Positions 23,401-35,253 of a DNA stretch of 64,000 nt are shown here, in pieces. The stretch's first letter is position 1, and each line of letters starts with the position of its first letter. The notes beneath the pieces were generated by a model, which saw only the letters and a program-made list of their open reading frames with translations, was not told where the DNA came from and made no database searches. The stretch spans positions 99,501 through 163,500 of the forward strand of contig NZ_AHMN02000005.1 in the NCBI RefSeq assembly GCF_000243695.2. The letters are read 5' to 3'. Source of the DNA: Leptospira kirschneri serovar Cynopteri str. 3522 CT (GTDB lineage: Bacteria > Spirochaetota > Leptospiria > Leptospirales > Leptospiraceae). The translations under genes and the position numbers were made by a program.

Positions 23401-24496
23401 TGTGAATTTGTTCGACATAATCCGATTCGAAAACAATTGAAGCAAGGAAATTCAACGTCCCACTTCCTGAACTCAATACATCGCTTCCTGAATGCCGATC
23501 CTTAGAGAGGGGCATTCACTGAGTTTTCCGGGTCGCTCTGGAAACTCAACGTCTCACTCCCCATGGGTCTCGACAGGTCGCGTTCACTACTCTACAAAAC
23601 GCTTCTTGTAGGTTGCGTTTATTCACAATCTATCTCAAAAATACTTTATCTTTAACATAAGTTCGGCGTAAAGGAAATCTTGGCGAATCCAGCTTGCCGA
23701 CCGGGCTATTTAGCTCTGGCCAATAAATTGCATGCAGAAAGCGTAATACAGTATTTCGACTTAAGTTTCAGTTTCAAACGCGATCTAAAACGCACATTAT
23801 TCAAGTGTTCCAACAAGAATGAGGTTTTGTACTTGCAAAAAGTATGTTTTTCTGATAGAGAAAAGTCTTTCAAATTTTCCCACCACCCAAAACGCGATCT
23901 TTTTACAGAGGATTTGTCGTAATTCCCACAGATTTATATTGAGATCCAAATACTTGTGTGGATAAGGTTACGATAGAGAGTTCTTCTTTAGTTCCCTCGC
24001 ATCGATCGCTTTCGCGTTATACCGAGTTCAAGTGTGAGAACATCACAAAATTTAGGTTTGTCTGTAAAATGATGTGGGAACTACTGCAAACCACGATTTT
24101 ACGAACAAATTCTAAAATTCTAGGAACTCCTACTTTTAAAAAATTTTTACTCGCGTCGAACTCACCCTAAAATGGGATTTAAATTTCTATGATGGTCGCA
24201 AAACAGCGGTTTTGTGCAAAAATCGGATAACGATGATTTTTTTCTATTTTATAGTAGTTCCCACAGATTAAGTCACATTATAAACTTATAAACATTCATT
24301 TTTTTGCGATTTAGTTCGTATGAGTAGTTCCTACATTTTCAAAATTTATCCGTAAAGTCCAGAATTTGTAAGAGTTCCCACATTTTAGACGCGTCCCTCA
24401 AAAATATTCGGGAAGTTGAAAATGAGATAGAAAAATCTTGCGTAGCGAATCTTCGAAAATTCTCCCTACAAACAACATACTACTCCGTTCTGAGTA
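23401..24496. other. Gene-free region with the second 805-bp repeat
   Basis: After the lipoprotein stop there are about 180 bp of GC-richer sequence with family D-like blocks (GAACTCAATACATCGCTTCC, ACTGAGTTTTCCGG), then the 805-bp repeat copy 2 and about 110 bp of unremarkable DNA up to the peroxidase terminator. No credible gene is seen; the ORFs inside the repeat duplicate those of copy 1. Confidence 0.7.
23583..24387 (+). repeat. 805-bp direct repeat, copy 2
   Basis: A near-exact copy of 19219-20023 in the same orientation. The flanks differ on both sides; copy 1 continues into a family C element whereas copy 2 continues GACGCGTCCC, so the right junction coincides with the C insertion point. 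Confidence 0.92.
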
Positions 24497-24536
24497 CAAA
24501 AAAATACCGGCTAATCGCGTAAGCAACTGCCGGTTG
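24497..24536 (-). terminator. Terminator of the cytochrome c peroxidase gene
   Basis: On the minus strand ACCGGC and GCCGGT pair, extended by GTTGC/GCGAT with wobbles, with a TTAC loop, and are followed by seven to eight T. It lies about 25 bp after the peroxidase stop. Confidence 0.85.
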
Positions 24537-24562
24537 AATAGGTTTCAATTCTGTAAGTCCAA

Positions 24563-25585
<1,023 letters not shown>

Positions 25586-25603
25586 ACCAGTTCCTCTCTT
25601 TTA

Positions 25604-25622
25604 TTTTAGAATGATTCTAAAA
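25604..25622 (-). promoter_or_regulatory. PerR/Fur-type operator upstream of ccp
   Basis: TTTTAGAATGATTCTAAAA is a perfect 9-1-9 palindrome, 19 bp upstream of the peroxidase ATG. It has the 7-1-7 architecture of PerR/Fur boxes. Peroxidase genes are known PerR targets in L. interrogans, so peroxide-responsive repression is the simplest reading. Confidence 0.7.
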
Positions 25623-25662
25623 CGAGATTCTATTTAAAATTAAACTAAATTACAATTCTTTT

Positions 25663-26628
25663 TTAAATCTTATTTCGCTTTTTCCGTTCGATCTGAAAAA
25701 CCAAACCTTGTGCATTGATTTTAGAATCGAATTCTAAGATCATTTTTTCCCTTTCGCCTAAAGCGATTCCTTGAGCTAAAAGTTCTCCCTTTAAATAATC
25801 CCTAACTTTTTCAGTGCAAGATTCAAGAAGAGCCTTTCCTTCTAAGTCGGATTTTTCCTCAGAAGAAAGAATACTCTGCATTCTATACAAACCCCGTTTC
25901 ATCTGACGTGCGCCGGACTCTAAATTTTTCCAAACTCCAAAATGAGTCAGATAAGCCTTATCCGCACCTGTAGAAAGAATTTTATCAATCGTATGGATCG
26001 CCTCTTCCGAATCAAAATCTGTGGGAGTCGTAGACGGATAAAGAATCGGTTCTTTTCCAACCGCAAAATCCTTGTATCCCAATCCAAAAGAATCTCCCGT
26101 AAATATACCGTTACTTAAAGAATCATAGATACAAAAGTGATGATTTGCATGGCCTCTTGTATAATAAAATTTGAATATTCTATTTCCCCATTGGATTTCT
26201 TCCTCGTCTTCTGGGCATTTGACTCTTTCTTGTGGGACCGGAAGAATTTCTCCGTATAACTTTTTAAAGTTTTCTTCTCCATAAACCTGGATCGAACTTT
26301 GGATTAATCTTTCCGGATTGATTAGATGTTTGGCCGCTTTGGGATGCGCTAGAATAGTAGCATTTGGACAATGTTTTGCCAACAATCCAGTTCCACCTGC
26401 GTGATCCAGATGAACGTGAGTGATTATGATATATTTTACGTCCTCTGGTTTACGTCCTATCTTTCTCAATTCCTCAAGTAAAATAGGAATCGAATGATTG
26501 GTGTTATTTTCTACAAAAGCCGCCTCTTCATTTTCCACAATCAGATAAGCGCAAGCAAGTCCAGTAGAAATATAATCACAATCAATTGTATATAAACCCG
26601 GAAAAACTTCTTTCTCATAAGAAAACAT
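25663..26628 (-). CDS. Metallo-beta-lactamase-fold hydrolase
   Basis: A 321-residue cytosolic protein with all metal motifs of the fold: THVHLDHAGG (His71, His73, Asp75, His76), a later GHANHH, FTGDSFGL and LTHFG. The N-terminus (GLYTIDCDYISTGLACAYLI) is typical of glyoxalase II/flavoprotein-type members. The substrate is unknown; a C-terminal helical extension of about 90 residues follows the core. It lies upstream of ccp on the same strand with a 77-bp gap that contains the PerR-like box. Confidence 0.87.
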   Translation of the reverse strand: MFSYEKEVFPGLYTIDCDYISTGLACAYLIVENEEAAFVENNTNHSIPILLEELRKIGRKPEDVKYIIITHVHLDHAGGTGLLAKHCPNATILAHPKAAKHLINPERLIQSSIQVYGEENFKKLYGEILPVPQERVKCPEDEEEIQWGNRIFKFYYTRGHANHHFCIYDSLSNGIFTGDSFGLGYKDFAVGKEPILYPSTTPTDFDSEEAIHTIDKILSTGADKAYLTHFGVWKNLESGARQMKRGLYRMQSILSSEEKSDLEGKALLESCTEKVRDYLKGELLAQGIALGEREKMILEFDSKINAQGLVFQIERKKRNKI

Positions 26629-27106
26629 TTCAATCCTCCAGACTTCACAATTTATAGAAAGAATCTTATTCTATTATACTTTCATCAAATATTGTTCTTT
26701 TTAAAAGAATATCTAGTTTCTCGTTTAATCGAACTTAAAAACACGTGAGTTCGATATAAGAAAATTTTCTAAAAGTAGGAGCCAAAACATTTTGGAGATA
26801 ATTTATACCTAATCTTAACGTAAGTTCAGTAATGATTCATTTTTTTGAAAAAAGTTAGATCCAAACTTTACAGATAATTCCTAAAATGTGGGAACTACCC
26901 CAAACCACGATTTTACGAACCAATTCTAAAATTGTAGGGACTATTTTTAGAAAGTTCTTTCTCATTTTCTCCACGAACTCACATTAAAAACGATTTATAA
27001 AAACCAATTTTGGTCTATATCTCCTAAGTAGATAGAAACTGAGAGCATTTGTTTATGAGACAGAATGTTCTTGTAAAAACCCGTGATTGTAGGAACTCTT
27101 ACGAAA
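26629..27106. other. Gene-free divergent region with family D element
   Basis: A family D element (26745-26989) occupies most of it. The remaining DNA must carry the divergent promoters of the hydrolase and of motA. The motA ribosome site region (TGTAGGAACTC) looks like part of a dispersed repeat. Confidence 0.6.
26745..26989. repeat. Family D element
   Basis: Bounded by ACACGTGAGTTCGATATAAG and CCACGAACTCACATTAA, with internal blocks AATGTGGGAACTAC and GATTTTACGAACCAATTC shared with other D copies. The ends are approximate. Confidence 0.6.
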
Positions 27107-27841
27107 ATGAATCCTACTTTCGTCGGCCTTTCCGTCGCGTTCCTATCCGTCTTAATAGCGATTCTTTTGGAAGGCGCACATTTTCTTTCTTTCTTTAAGA
27201 TTTCCGCGTTCCTTCTAATTGTAGGAGGAACGGCGGGGGCAACCTTTGCCAGTTTTTCCCTGGTACAAATCAAAGATCTTATTTTCAATCTTCAACGTTC
27301 GGTTTTTCCAAAACGAAAACTTCCACTTGGAGAACTCTTTTTAGACTTCGCGGAACGAGCGCGTAAGAACGGTCTTCTTTCTTTGGAAGATAATCTCAAA
27401 TCTATCCAAGATCCATTTCTTCAAAGAGGAATCCAACTCATCGTAGACGGAACAGATCCCCGAGCAGTAGAAGAAATTCTTTTCGAGTCCGCTATAGCTA
27501 TGGAAGATAAAGAAACGAACTCCGCAAAAATTTTAGAAACTGCAGGAGGATTTTCCCCTACGGTAGGAATCATCGGAACCGTTATGGGTCTTGTAGGAGT
27601 TTTGGAAAATTTAGGCGCGGGCACAAAAGCTCTTGGAGAAGGAATCGCCACCGCATTTATAGCCACCTTTTATGGAATCGCATTTGCAAATTTACTTTTT
27701 TTTCCTCTTGCCAATCGAATTAAGTCTTGGTCAAAGGAACAATCCGATCGTAGACAAGCGATCATTCGAGGAGTGATTGCCCTTCAAAGCGGAGATAATC
27801 GTCGGATTCTTATGGAAAGAATGAATCCGTTTATTGATTAA
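27107..27841 (+). CDS. motA: MotA-type flagellar motor stator subunit, orphan
   Basis: From the ATG at 27107 the product is 244 residues with the four-helix MotA/PomA layout: TM1 and TM2 near residues 4-50 ([11 protein letters not shown] after TM2), a cytoplasmic loop ([17 protein letters not shown], then [17 protein letters not shown]), and TM3/TM4 ([17 protein letters not shown], then [20 protein letters not shown]). MotA with MotB conducts ions to drive the flagellar rotor. No motB is found downstream, only repeats, so its partner must be elsewhere. A GTG at 27083 is a weaker start. Confidence 0.9.
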   Translation: MNPTFVGLSVAFLSVLIAILLEGAHFLSFFKISAFLLIVGGTAGATFASFSLVQIKDLIFNLQRSVFPKRKLPLGELFLDFAERARKNGLLSLEDNLKSIQDPFLQRGIQLIVDGTDPRAVEEILFESAIAMEDKETNSAKILETAGGFSPTVGIIGTVMGLVGVLENLGAGTKALGEGIATAFIATFYGIAFANLLFFPLANRIKSWSKEQSDRRQAIIRGVIALQSGDNRRILMERMNPFID

Positions 27842-27893
27842 AAATTTTAAAAAATCATAATATACTTAAACTCTAACATTTCAAAATGTCCCA

Positions 27894-27995
27894 TCATTTA
27901 ATAACAACAACGTTGTAGCCATAACGCGCACCATTAAAGAAAGACTCGAAATGGCTATAATCGCCTGCTCTTCTGGAAATTGCACTTCTAGACAT
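27894..27995 (-). pseudogene. Possible C-terminal remnant of an FGE-sulfatase-family gene
   Basis: A 33-codon minus-strand frame encodes RSAISRRAGDYSHFES, then FNGARYGYNVVVIK. The spacing RSA...(F)NGARYGYNVVV is reminiscent of the CRSA...NNxGFRVV tail of formylglycine-generating-enzyme-family domains. No ribosome site precedes it. It may be a decayed gene end or a chance frame; the call is weak. Confidence 0.25.
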
Positions 27996-28069
27996 TTTAG
28001 TTTTTATACAGCTTATTGAGAAATTTTCGGGAAAGCATTTTTGCAAGAAAATTTATCAATTATTTATAA

Positions 28070-28172
28070 TAGAGTTGTTGAAAAATTAATTCTTGATCTG
28101 TTTGTATTGGATTAAAATGGACAATTGAAGCAATTTTACGAATCTTCACTATGGAATTTTTCAACAACTCTA
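28070..28172 (+). repeat. Family A element, copy 4 (near consensus)
   Basis: A 103-bp element with perfect ends TAGAGTTGTTGAAAAATT and AATTTTTCAACAACTCTA, and interior GGACAATTGAAGCAATTTTA. Confidence 0.88.
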
Positions 28173-28192
28173 TTATTCCTCAGAACTATAAA

Positions 28193-28367
28193 ATAACATG
28201 GATTTGACGTAAGGAAATCTTGGCGAATCCGGCGTTGCCGGACCGCGCTTTCAGCTCCAGTCAATAAATTGCATAAAAGAAACGTAATACAATATTTCAT
28301 CTTTAGTTACAATTTATTAACTACGCTTCAATCGCTTTCGCGTTGGATTCCACCGAACTCGCGTTAA
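28193..28367. repeat. Family D element (long-form segment)
   Basis: Starts ATAACATGGATTTGACGTAA and ends CCGAACTCGCGTTAA. The interior shares the CTTGGCGAATCC and CAATAAATTGCAT blocks with the 805-bp repeat. Confidence 0.65.
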
Positions 28368-28694
28368 TTTACGCTTTATCATAACATCTACGGACATTCA
28401 ACTTTATAGAGATGAATAAAATGAACGGATAATTTCGTTTTTCTAATATGAGATGAAGTGAGTCAGGAACGTAAGAAAATTAGAAAGAATTTCTTAAAAT
28501 CGTGATTTGCGGTAGTTCCCACATTTTTAGTTTTTTTGGGAAACTCTAATAAAGAAACTCACAAACATCCAGATATGACGATTTCGTAGGAACCTCAGCA
28601 ATTTAGTATTCAGAGTTATACAAATAGAATATTCTAAATTTTGATCACAAAAATCTTCTAGAGTGGAAAATATCGGTATTTTATAGTTCTCTAG

Positions 28695-28795
28695 TAGAGT
28701 TGCTGAAAAATTAATTTCCCATCTGTTTCCGTTGCACTGAAATGGAGAATTGAAGCAGCCGCCAATCTACACTATGAAATTTTTCAATAACTCTA
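28695..28795 (+). repeat. Family A element, copy 5
   Basis: Ends TAGAGTTGCTGAAAAATT and AATTTTTCAATAACTCTA (the second read with small changes); 101 bp, non-coding. Confidence 0.8.
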
Positions 28796-28846
28796 TTATT
28801 TAACTATAATAGGTTTGAAGGGATTTCATAATCGATTTTAAAAACT

Positions 28847-29182
28847 TCAAACGATGTCCACGTTCAACTCAGATAGAATATCTTCTAATTCCCTTTTATC
28901 TTGAACTTCGATTAGGCGATCCTCTCCAAATTCATCGGCTTCAAGACGTACTGCAAAATAACCTGCGTTATCCTCTCCTTTTAAAGAACTTAAGTCTAAA
29001 TTAATCAAATTTAAATCTTCCTCTTGAATAGGAGTCAAGAGTAGATATTGATTTTCATCAATCTCCAGAGCTTCCGCCACGATAAAAGAATGAGGATTTC
29101 CTTCTTCATCTAAAAGCTGAACGGTTTCTTGAATCCGCTCTTCTTGAAATTCCGAATCTTCCGCCCCGAAAAGACCGCTCAT
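28847..29182 (-). CDS. DUF1292-like small acidic protein
   Basis: A 111-residue, strongly acidic cytosolic protein (EETVQLLDEEGNPHSFIVAE-like core, then DENQYLLLTPIQEED). This resembles the DUF1292/YrzB family of small beta-rich proteins of unknown function. The ATG follows an AGAGG-type site in the reverse orientation (AAAAAGAGGTTTTAAAAG). It is monocistronic between repeat regions. Confidence 0.75.
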   Translation of the reverse strand: MSGLFGAEDSEFQEERIQETVQLLDEEGNPHSFIVAEALEIDENQYLLLTPIQEEDLNLINLDLSSLKGEDNAGYFAVRLEADEFGEDRLIEVQDKRELEDILSELNVDIV

Positions 29183-29415
29183 CTTTTAAAACCTCTTTTT
29201 AAACCTTAAAATGTGGGATCTCACACAAAATGAAACCATCAAAAAGATACTTCAAAAGCACAAAAAATTACTCAAAGTGACGTAATCTATGGGAACTACC
29301 GCATTTAGTAAAAGTTTTACTATAAAACTAGTGTAGAACATTTGAAATTTTACTGCAAAATACTGAAATGTGGGAACTCACACGTTTTAATATCTTCCAC
29401 AAACTCACATTCATT

Positions 29416-29570
29416 ACTTACTCAAACGTATCGGGTAATTTTTTTAAAGATATAGAAATCCTCGCGAAATTGCGCCAAACTTAGAATTGTTGGCTTTTTT
29501 ATGGGAGATCCCACATTTTAAGTTTTGAAACAAGCGTAACATAAGTTTCTTTTCATGCGCCCAAGTAGTA
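29416..29570. repeat. Family C element, copy 4
   Basis: The left end TACTTACTCAAACGTAT is slightly diverged; the right end is GCGCCCAAGTAGTA. 155 bp. Confidence 0.65.
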
Positions 29571-29648
29571 CGTAAATTTCTATAAAAAATTTATCCCAAA
29601 TCTCGAAAGGCACAAACGATCATCCTTTAGAAGTTTATAATAAAATAT

Positions 29649-29741
29649 TACTGATCTCTATAAAATTGAGTATCGTTAATTCTATCACAAAACACTGATT
29701 CCATGCAAAATATTAGGTACTTTATTATATAGTTATGAGTA
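29649..29741 (-). repeat. Family B element, copy 4
   Basis: Starts TACTGATCTCTATAAAATTG and ends with the complement of TACTCATAACTATATAATA. 93 bp, near consensus, TA at both ends. Confidence 0.85.
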
Positions 29742-30304
29742 GGATCCTTAAAAAAACATCATATCTGGATATTTGCAAACTTTCCAGTAATTCTCCAACA
29801 GTCATTTTTAAGTTTTGAGACAGATTCAAAATAGTTTTTCATTCTTGCGACGACCACAAAACAACGATTTTATGCGATAATTTGATTGATGACGTTTTTT
29901 TGAATTTGATAGAGGTTCCCTTCTTTCTAACTTGAGTTGTCCCAAAATCTCAAAGAATTTTACGTGATAATTTTTTAGAAATTTTTAATAAAATGCAGTA
30001 GTTCCTACAAATTAAGTCGCATTTGGCAATTTGCGAACTTTCGAGCAGTTCTAATCTCATTAAATTTTCGTAATAGTTCCCACATTTTTGTGAAACTAAA
30101 GCGGATCGTTCGAAGTAACTGAGTAAAACGCTCTCTATCATAACCAACCCAAAAGTTGAATAAGATTTTAGAATCAAAATTTAACTCAGCAAAACGCATA
30201 TTTTTCAAATGTTCCGACAAGAATGAGGTTTGTTACTTGCAAAAAGTATGTTTTTCTGATAGAGAAAAGCCCCAAAAACCTTTCCTTCTCCCAAAATTAG
30301 GGAA

Positions 30305-30614
30305 AACTCATGCAACGCTCTCTATGGATCGCGTTAACTCATGCAACGCTCTCTATGGATCGCGCTAACTCATGCAACGCTCTCTATGGATCGCGCTAAC
30401 TCATGCAACGCTCTCTATGGATCGCGCTAACTCATGCAACGCTCTCTATGGATCGCGCTAACTCATGCAACGCTCTCTATGGATCGCGCTAACTCATGCA
30501 ACGCTCTCTATGGATCGCGCTAACTCATGCAACGCTCTCTATGGATCGCGTTAACTCATGCAACGCTCTCTATGGATCGCGTTAACTCATGCAACGCTCT
30601 CTATGGATCGCGTT
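30305..30614 (+). repeat. Perfect 31-bp tandem array, 10 units
   Basis: Ten contiguous 31-bp units (AACTCATGCAACGCTCTCTA, then TGGATCGCGTT). The only variation is the penultimate base: T in units 1, 8, 9 and 10, C in units 2-7. No spacers, so it is not CRISPR. The unit is almost the complement of the AACGCGATCCATAGAGAGCG module inside family D elements (for example 8490-8520). Confidence 0.97.
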
Positions 30615-30691
30615 GCAGGTATAAGTTTTACAGAGGATTTGTCGAAATTCCAACAAATTTTGGAACAAGCTCTTGCTAAATCAACTCATGT

Positions 30692-30979
30692 TTATTCAGC
30701 TTCCGAATCGAACTCAAACGGAAGTTTATTCTTTTTTGCTGAATTACATTCTTTGCATGCAGGAACTAAATTTGCTTTGATAGATTTTCCTCCTTTTGCA
30801 AGAGGAATGAGATGATCCATCGTCAACTCTTCGGGAAGAAATTTTTTACCGCAGTAATTGCAGACACCAGAACTTTTTTTCTTTTTCCACCAGGAAGTCT
30901 TGCGAAGATCTTTTGCAATTCTTCTTTGTTTTGCGAGTTCTTCTTCGCTAATCCAGACTATAGAATCTTCTGGTTCCAT
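30692..30979 (-). CDS. HNH endonuclease-domain protein
   Basis: A 95-residue protein with a compact HNH domain: CNYCGKKF (zinc Cys pair), MDHLIPLAKGG (catalytic His), NLVPACKECNSAKKN (Asn and the second Cys pair). The basic N-terminal half (KQRRIAKDLRKTSWWKKKK) should bind nucleic acid. It starts 9 bp after manA on the same strand, so it is the last gene of a four-gene operon. It is a stand-alone HNH protein with no visible restriction-modification context; its target is unknown. Confidence 0.9.
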   Translation of the reverse strand: MEPEDSIVWISEEELAKQRRIAKDLRKTSWWKKKKSSGVCNYCGKKFLPEELTMDHLIPLAKGGKSIKANLVPACKECNSAKKNKLPFEFDSEAE

Positions 30980-30988
30980 TCAAAAATA

Positions 30989-31981
<993 letters not shown>

Positions 31982-31984
31982 AAA

Positions 31985-32712
<728 letters not shown>

Positions 32713-32721
32713 GAAAGAATC

Positions 32722-33434
<713 letters not shown>

Positions 33435-33468
33435 AACGCGGTCTTTTATTAGTTTCGGAGCTTCTTGT

Positions 33469-33535
<67 letters not shown>

Positions 33536-33542
33536 GGTCGGT

Positions 33543-33875
33543 ATGGAAATTAGTCACAGAAAGTCAGGAGAAACTAATATTGTAAGTCTTTCGGGCAGTC
33601 TCGACATCTACACTTCAATCGATCTCAAAACATTTTTCGAAAATAGTATCCACAAAGATAACAAGAACGTTGTTGTAAATCTTGAAAAGCTAAACTACAT
33701 AGATTCCTCGGGAATTGGAATGTTAATTAAACAGTTAAATTATGTTCAAGATCTCAACGGATCTTTTTTCATCGCCAATATGAAACCCGCAATCGAAAAA
33801 GTCTTTAAAGTCGCCGGTTTGACTTCCTACTTCAAAACAATTAGCCCTTCAGAATTCAGCTCCAACTATCCTTAA
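33543..33875 (+). CDS. STAS-domain anti-anti-sigma factor
   Basis: A 110-residue SpoIIAA-like protein (IVSLSGSLDIYTSIDLKTFF, then NYIDSSGIGMLIKQL). Ser56 in the DSSG motif is the expected phosphorylation site for an RsbW/SpoIIAB-type kinase; the unphosphorylated form would sequester the kinase. The ATG at 33543 has a GGAAAGG ribosome site, whereas an upstream in-frame codon (33465) would add an unconserved extension. No kinase is adjacent, but HATPase genes lie about 4 kb and 7.5 kb downstream. Confidence 0.88.
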   Translation: MEISHRKSGETNIVSLSGSLDIYTSIDLKTFFENSIHKDNKNVVVNLEKLNYIDSSGIGMLIKQLNYVQDLNGSFFIANMKPAIEKVFKVAGLTSYFKTISPSEFSSNYP

Positions 33876-34033
33876 TGATTGAGAATTTTAATCTTTCAAA
33901 TAGTTATTTTTATGGTAGTTCCCACATTTTACTGATGGACTCAAAATTTCGTGGTAGTTCCCGCATTTTTTAAGTCTTGGAATCCCTCTCAAATTTCTGC
34001 ACAAAATCGCCGTTCTACGATCATCTTTACATA

Positions 34034-34325
34034 AAAAACTTGAGTTCGGCGTAAGAAATTCATTTTCCTGAAAAAAGCTGGAATCTAAACTTTACAGATT
34101 AATTCTTAAAATGTGGGAACTACAGCAATTTAAAAAATAGAAGTTTATAACAATTGAATCTGTCGTATTCAAGTGTGGGAACTCATACAAAGCTTAAGTT
34201 TGTCTATAAAATGATGTGGGAACTACTGCAAATCACGATTTTAAGAAAAAATTTTCTAAAATTGTAGGAACTCATACTTTTAGAAAATTCTTTCTTATTT
34301 TCTCCACAAGCTCACCTTCAAAAAG
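34034..34325. repeat. Family D element
   Basis: Starts AAAAAACTTGAGTTCGGCGTAA and ends CCACAAGCTCACCTTCAA, approximately inverted. It contains AATGTGGGAACTAC and GATTTTAAG blocks in both orientations. Ends approximate. Confidence 0.55.
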
Positions 34326-34330
34326 TTCAC

Positions 34331-34432
34331 TAGAGTTGTTGAAAAATTCCATAGTTCAATTAACAAACTACTTCAATCGACCGTTTCCATGAAATAGAAA
34401 ACAGATGGAGAATTAATTTTTCAACAACTCTA
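34331..34432 (-). repeat. Family A element, copy 6
   Basis: A 102-bp element with intact inverted ends (TAGAGTTGTTGAAAAATT). Its right part, CAGATGGAGAATTAATTTTT, is the unoccupied form of the site into which a family C element inserted at 60653. Confidence 0.88.
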
Positions 34433-34642
34433 CTTTATAAAAGTTACTTTTTAAAACGAATCCTTACATCTAACACGAATTAAAGTAAATTTAAGATTAG
34501 AGGTTGCCCAAAGCGATTATACTGCGATCCGTAGAGAGCGTTGTGTTGAGTTTCAAACGCGATCTGTCGAACGACCCGTAAGGAGTCGTTGCACCTGAGT
34601 TTTTTATTGGCCCGATTTTCTTACGCCCTACTCACGCTATAA

Positions 34643-35239
34643 TTAATTTCCCAAAATATTCCGAAGAACTCTGCCAAGAATCGTAGGTTCCAACAAAAGA
34701 GCAAATGCAATTCCGCATAACGCTCCCCAAAGGTGAGCGTCATGGTTAATTCCGTCCGCGGCACCGCTTTTGGAGGAAAAATAGGTATAAACCAAATACA
34801 AAACCGCGTAGATCGCACCCGGAATCGGAATTGGTATAAACATCATATAAAGAGAAAGATCCGGATAAAAAAGAATTGTGGCAAACAATACTCCACAAAC
34901 GCCTCCCGAAGCGCCTAACGTAGAATAACGAGGATTATTTAGATTTTTTCTCCAGGAAATCGCACTCGTAATCAAGATCGTTCCCAAATAAAATAGAATA
35001 AACCGGATCGGCCCCACTGTCATTTCTAGATTTTTTCCGAAAGAATAAAACGAAACCATGTTAAAGATCAAATGCATCCAATCCGCGTGTATAAAACCGG
35101 AAGTAAGTAATGTATAATAGTTCTTATTTCGATTCAATCGATAAGGATTCAAAATGAACTTATCCAATTTTTCTTCAGAAGCAAAACACCAAATGCTAAT
35201 GGCGAAGGTTAATAAACAAATCAATAGAGTGATCAACAA
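34643..35239 (-). CDS. Rhomboid-family intramembrane serine protease
   Basis: A 198-residue protein with six predicted membrane helices. The catalytic Ser lies in GASGGVCGVL and the His in HDAHLWGALCG; a HLIFNMVSFYSFGK segment matches the family HN-motif region. Rhomboids cleave membrane proteins within the bilayer. The start is probably the TTG at 35239 with an AAGGA site just upstream. It is the last gene of the minus-strand uvrB operon, 14 bp after uvrB. Confidence 0.9.
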   Translation of the reverse strand: MLITLLICLLTFAISIWCFASEEKLDKFILNPYRLNRNKNYYTLLTSGFIHADWMHLIFNMVSFYSFGKNLEMTVGPIRFILFYLGTILITSAISWRKNLNNPRYSTLGASGGVCGVLFATILFYPDLSLYMMFIPIPIPGAIYAVLYLVYTYFSSKSGAADGINHDAHLWGALCGIAFALLLEPTILGRVLRNILGN

Positions 35240-35253
35240 TGAATTCCTTATTT

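Larger units (their letters stand above)
27842..28846. other. Gene-free region with ORF fragment and repeats
   Basis: It contains a possible 33-codon gene fragment (27894-27995), two family A elements (28070-28172, 28695-28795) and a family D element (28193-28367). No motB or other credible gene is seen. Confidence 0.7.
29183..30691. other. Long gene-free region with repeats and a 31-bp array
   Basis: It holds 46-bp-unit relatives (29340-29390), a family C element (29416-29570), a family B element (29649-29741), a segment (30160-30290) matching part of the 805-bp repeat, and the 31-bp x 10 array. ORFs here (30156-30368, 30558-30815) run through repeat DNA and are not credible genes. Confidence 0.75.
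33876..34642. other. Gene-free region with repeats
   Basis: It contains GTAGTTCCCACATTTT blocks, a family D element (34034-34325), a family A element (34331-34432), and then GCGATCCGTAGAGAGCGTT / TGAGTTTC modules related to the 31-bp array. No gene is seen. Confidence 0.7.

Noticed and set aside
24069..24387. Mobile element with encoded transposase in the 805-bp repeat
   Set aside because: No DDE or tyrosine recombinase motifs are found in any frame, and its ends are not inverted repeats.
30305..30614. CRISPR array
   Set aside because: The units are contiguous with no unique spacers; it is a simple tandem repeat.
30156..30815. ORFs running through and past the 31-bp array, as a repeat protein
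   Set aside because: 31 is not a multiple of 3, so frames change at every unit, and the frame past the array is opposite to the real HNH gene.
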